Source: JARICQ01 sp964428475
GTDB taxonomy: Bacteria; Bacillota; Clostridia; Tissierellales; Tissierellaceae
DNA length: 17,661 nt
Direction: 5' to 3'
NCBI GenBank assembly: GCA_964428475.1
Contig: CAYRYO010000034.1
Location: 1 to 17,661 of the forward strand
The notes beneath the pieces were generated by a model. The model did no database searches. It saw only the letters and a list, made by a program, of their open reading frames with translations, and was not told the DNA's origin. This document shows positions 16,437 through 17,661 of the stretch, one piece after another. Made by a program: the position numbers and the translations under genes. Each line of letters opens with the position of its first letter. Within the stretch, counting starts at the first letter, position 1.

Positions 16437-16871
16437 CTATTTATTATGTTTGTTGTGCATAATATCTGCAGCTAAATCTACTATTCTTATAAGCTCAAGT
16501 GTATCTTTTTCGCCAATTCCATCTATAAAGACATCAAAATTTTCCTCAACCTTTTTTTGTTTGCTATGTACAAATTTTATGCCTTTTTCTGTAACCTTGA
16601 TATTTAATCTTCTTCTATCATCTTCATCGTGTTCTGTAGTTACAAATTTTTTCTTTCTAAGTGCAGATATGGTTGTAGTAATTCTAGGTTTTGAAATATA
16701 TAGGATTTGGCTTAGTTCAGATGGACCAAATTCCTTATCTTTATTTAATGCTAAAAAGCTTAAAAGGTAAAGTTCACCTTGTAGGAAATCAGCTAATTGA
16801 CTAAATGCCTCCATATAATATATTTTCTCTAGACTGTCCATCAAATTTGATTTTAAATCATCCTTATTCAT
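16437..16871 (-). CDS. MarR-family transcriptional regulator
   Basis: Winged-helix DNA-binding regulator of 144 residues, the usual MarR length. The recognition region FGPSELSQILYISKPRITTTISALRKKKFV is followed by the wing DEDDRRRLNIKVTEKG, the family signature with its acidic-Arg turn. Helices at both ends form the dimer interface and ligand pocket. I chose the ATG at 16871 because GGAGGT (16876-16881) lies 4 nt upstream. The in-frame ATG at 16883 overlaps that ribosome site and would add only four residues. It is first in the operon with the ABC transporter, and its promoter is packed with palindromes, so autorepression relieved by a small molecule is expected. The effector is probably a compound handled by the transporters, but this is inference. 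Confidence 0.93.
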   Translation of the reverse strand: MNKDDLKSNLMDSLEKIYYMEAFSQLADFLQGELYLLSFLALNKDKEFGPSELSQILYISKPRITTTISALRKKKFVTTEHDEDDRRRLNIKVTEKGIKFVHSKQKKVEENFDVFIDGIGEKDTLELIRIVDLAADIMHNKHNK

Positions 16872-16885
16872 TTTGACCTCCATTG

Positions 16886-16915
16886 GTTAACACTATTAAC
16901 TATTAATACTATTAA
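16886..16915. promoter_or_regulatory. Likely MarR operator: overlapping ATTAA/TTAAT palindromes
   Basis: Three ACTATTAA copies start at 16892, 16899 and 16908. They build overlapping inverted repeats: GTTAA-n5-TTAAC (16886-16900), ATTAA-CTA-TTAAT (16895-16907) and TTAAT-ACT-ATTAA (16903-16915). The array touches the marR -10 and covers the expected transcription start and the region up to the ribosome site. This is the standard place for an autorepressing MarR dimer, possibly two dimers. Confidence 0.65.
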
Positions 16916-16943
16916 GTATAACTCTTTTTTTACCCCATTACAA
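16915..16943 (-). promoter_or_regulatory. marR operon promoter
   Basis: On the minus strand TTGTAA (16938-16943), a 17-nt spacer and TATACT (16915-16920) give a good sigma-A promoter. The predicted transcript starts near 16908, inside the palindromic operator, about 37 nt before the ATG at 16871. Confidence 0.7.
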
Positions 16944-16963
16944 GAAAAAGCTTACTATATTAT

Positions 16964-16990
16964 TTGACATTTAATCAAAAATACTATAAT
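16964..16990 (+). promoter_or_regulatory. Promoter of tRNA-Arg and probably tadA
   Basis: TTGACA (16964-16969) and TATAAT (16985-16990) both match consensus exactly, but the spacer is only 15 nt. The -10 ends 20 nt before the mature tRNA 5' end, leaving a short 5' trailer for RNase P. It is divergent from the marR promoter about 20 nt away, with no gene between them. Confidence 0.6.
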
Positions 16991-17010
16991 ATGAAATGGT
17001 AGCAAATTAT

Positions 17011-17087
17011 GCACTGGTAGCTCAGAAGGATAGAGCGACGCCCTCCTAAGGCGTAGGCCGGGGGTTCGATTCCTCTCCAGTGCACCA
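17011..17087 (+). tRNA. tRNA-Arg (anticodon CCU)
   Basis: The full cloverleaf folds: acceptor GCACTGG pairs with CCAGTGC, discriminator A, encoded CCA; D-arm GCTC/GAGC; anticodon stem ACGCC/GGCGT; 7-nt loop CTCCTAA with anticodon CCT; 5-nt variable loop; T-arm GGGGG/CCTCT with loop TTCGATT and two G-U pairs. Total 77 nt. It reads the arginine codon AGG, which is common in AT-rich Firmicutes. It lies 20 nt before tadA and shares its likely promoter. Confidence 0.96.
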
Positions 17088-17107
17088 AATTTTTAAAAGG
17101 TGATTAT

Positions 17108-17575
17108 ATGGATATAGAATATATGAAAGTTGCATTGGATCAAGCAAAGAAAGCTTTTAGCATCTACGAAGTTCCTGTAGGTGCTATTATTGTATATAAG
17201 GGAGAGATAATAGGAAAGGGATTTAATACCCGTGAAAGCGCAAAAGACCCGACAGCTCATGCAGAGATGATTGCAATAAGACAAGCGAGCAATTATTTAG
17301 GAGCATGGAGATTGATGGACTGTACTATGTATGTGACCCTCGAACCCTGTGCAATGTGTGCAGGCGCTATAGTCAATGCTAGGATAGATAGATTGGTAAT
17401 AGGGACTCGTGATGACAAAAGGGGATGCTGTGGTAGCATAGAAGACTTAACAAATCACGAGAAATTCAATCATAGAGTAGAAGTAGAATTTGGTATATTA
17501 GAAGATAAGTGTAGCAGTATAATATCTGATTTCTTTAGACAATTGAGAAATAAGAAGAATAAGCGTAATGGTTAA
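17108..17575 (+). CDS. tadA: tRNA-specific adenosine deaminase TadA
   Basis: Zinc-dependent deaminase that converts A34 to inosine in tRNA-Arg(ACG), letting one tRNA read CGU, CGC and CGA. The cytidine/deoxycytidylate deaminase signature is complete: HAE (His51 zinc ligand, Glu53 proton shuttle) and PCAMC (Cys81, Cys84 zinc ligands). NTRE near residue 40, DPTAHAE and the LEPCAMCAGA block match bacterial TadA closely. The length (155) is normal, and the Lys/Arg-rich C-terminal helix fits tRNA binding. AAGGTGAT at 17097-17104 supports the ATG. It begins 20 nt after a tRNA-Arg gene and probably depends on the same promoter, with RNase processing at the tRNA 3' end releasing a very short mRNA leader. 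A strong terminator lies 50 nt downstream. Confidence 0.96.
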   Translation: MDIEYMKVALDQAKKAFSIYEVPVGAIIVYKGEIIGKGFNTRESAKDPTAHAEMIAIRQASNYLGAWRLMDCTMYVTLEPCAMCAGAIVNARIDRLVIGTRDDKRGCCGSIEDLTNHEKFNHRVEVEFGILEDKCSSIISDFFRQLRNKKNKRNG

Positions 17576-17624
17576 TAATATTTTTATTTGATTTATCTTA
17601 TACATATATATTATTGAAAACGCT

Positions 17625-17660
17625 AAAGCTATTGTTAAATTATAACAGTAGCTTTTTTTA
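17625..17660 (+). terminator. Intrinsic terminator after tadA
   Basis: AAAGCTATTGTTA (17625-17637) pairs with TAACAGTAGCTTT (17643-17655), 13 bp with one T-G wobble and a 5-nt loop, followed by a run of seven T (17653-17659). This is a canonical rho-independent terminator on the plus strand. The short gap from 17576 to 17624 is AT-rich and holds nothing else I can recognise. Confidence 0.9.
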
Positions 17661-17661
17661 T

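Noticed and set aside
16881..16883. Upstream ATG as the marR start
   Set aside because: It overlaps the GGAGGT ribosome site that is ideally placed for the ATG at 16871, and the four added residues carry no family similarity.
16924..16931. Run of T between marR and the tRNA as a terminator tail
   Set aside because: No stem precedes it on the plus strand, and it lies inside the spacer of the marR promoter.

Overview
The window looks like the chromosome of an anaerobic low-GC Firmicute, most likely a monoderm Clostridia/Tissierellia-type bacterium. The evidence is strongly AT-rich DNA, strong AGGAGG-type ribosome binding sites, A/T-ending codons, a clostripain-like lipoprotein, a dCache chemoreceptor, and a tRNA with encoded CCA. 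Assignment to a genus is not possible from sequence alone. I see no insertion sequence, prophage, integrase or CRISPR array.

Left part, plus strand (24-3738): a secreted clostripain-family (C11) cysteine peptidase lipoprotein. After a short gap carrying a striking dyad and an extended -10 promoter come a small metallophosphoesterase with an altered metal site and a tightly linked cytoplasmic protein of unknown function. A bidirectional terminator (3744-3775) separates these from the convergent right-hand block.

Central block, minus strand (16871 down to 3781, about 13 kb): read in the direction of transcription it is marR regulator, MacB/Lol-type ABC ATPase, a 1338-residue FtsX-like permease with a coiled coil of about 500 residues, a TolC-like secreted protein, an HlyD/AcrA-type lipoprotein adaptor, an AcrB-like RND pump and a methyl-accepting chemotaxis protein. 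Spacing is tight (3-nt gap, 7-nt overlap, 40-nt gap, 4-nt ATGA overlap). Only two gaps, 84 and 90 nt, interrupt the block, and neither holds an obvious terminator. Both carry almost the same promoter/leader, which implies that the efflux operon and the chemoreceptor are switched together. The marR promoter is covered by overlapping ATTAA/TTAAT palindromes, and related CTATTAA-type sequences occur in the two shared leaders. A testable reading is that one MarR protein controls a combined export and sensing module: two transport machines (ABC and RND) plus a receptor that may steer the cell relative to the exported compound.

Right part, plus strand (16964-17661): divergent from marR, a promoter drives tRNA-Arg(CCU), followed 20 nt later by tadA, the tRNA adenosine deaminase, ending at a strong intrinsic terminator. 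No gene-free stretch exceeds 300 nt.
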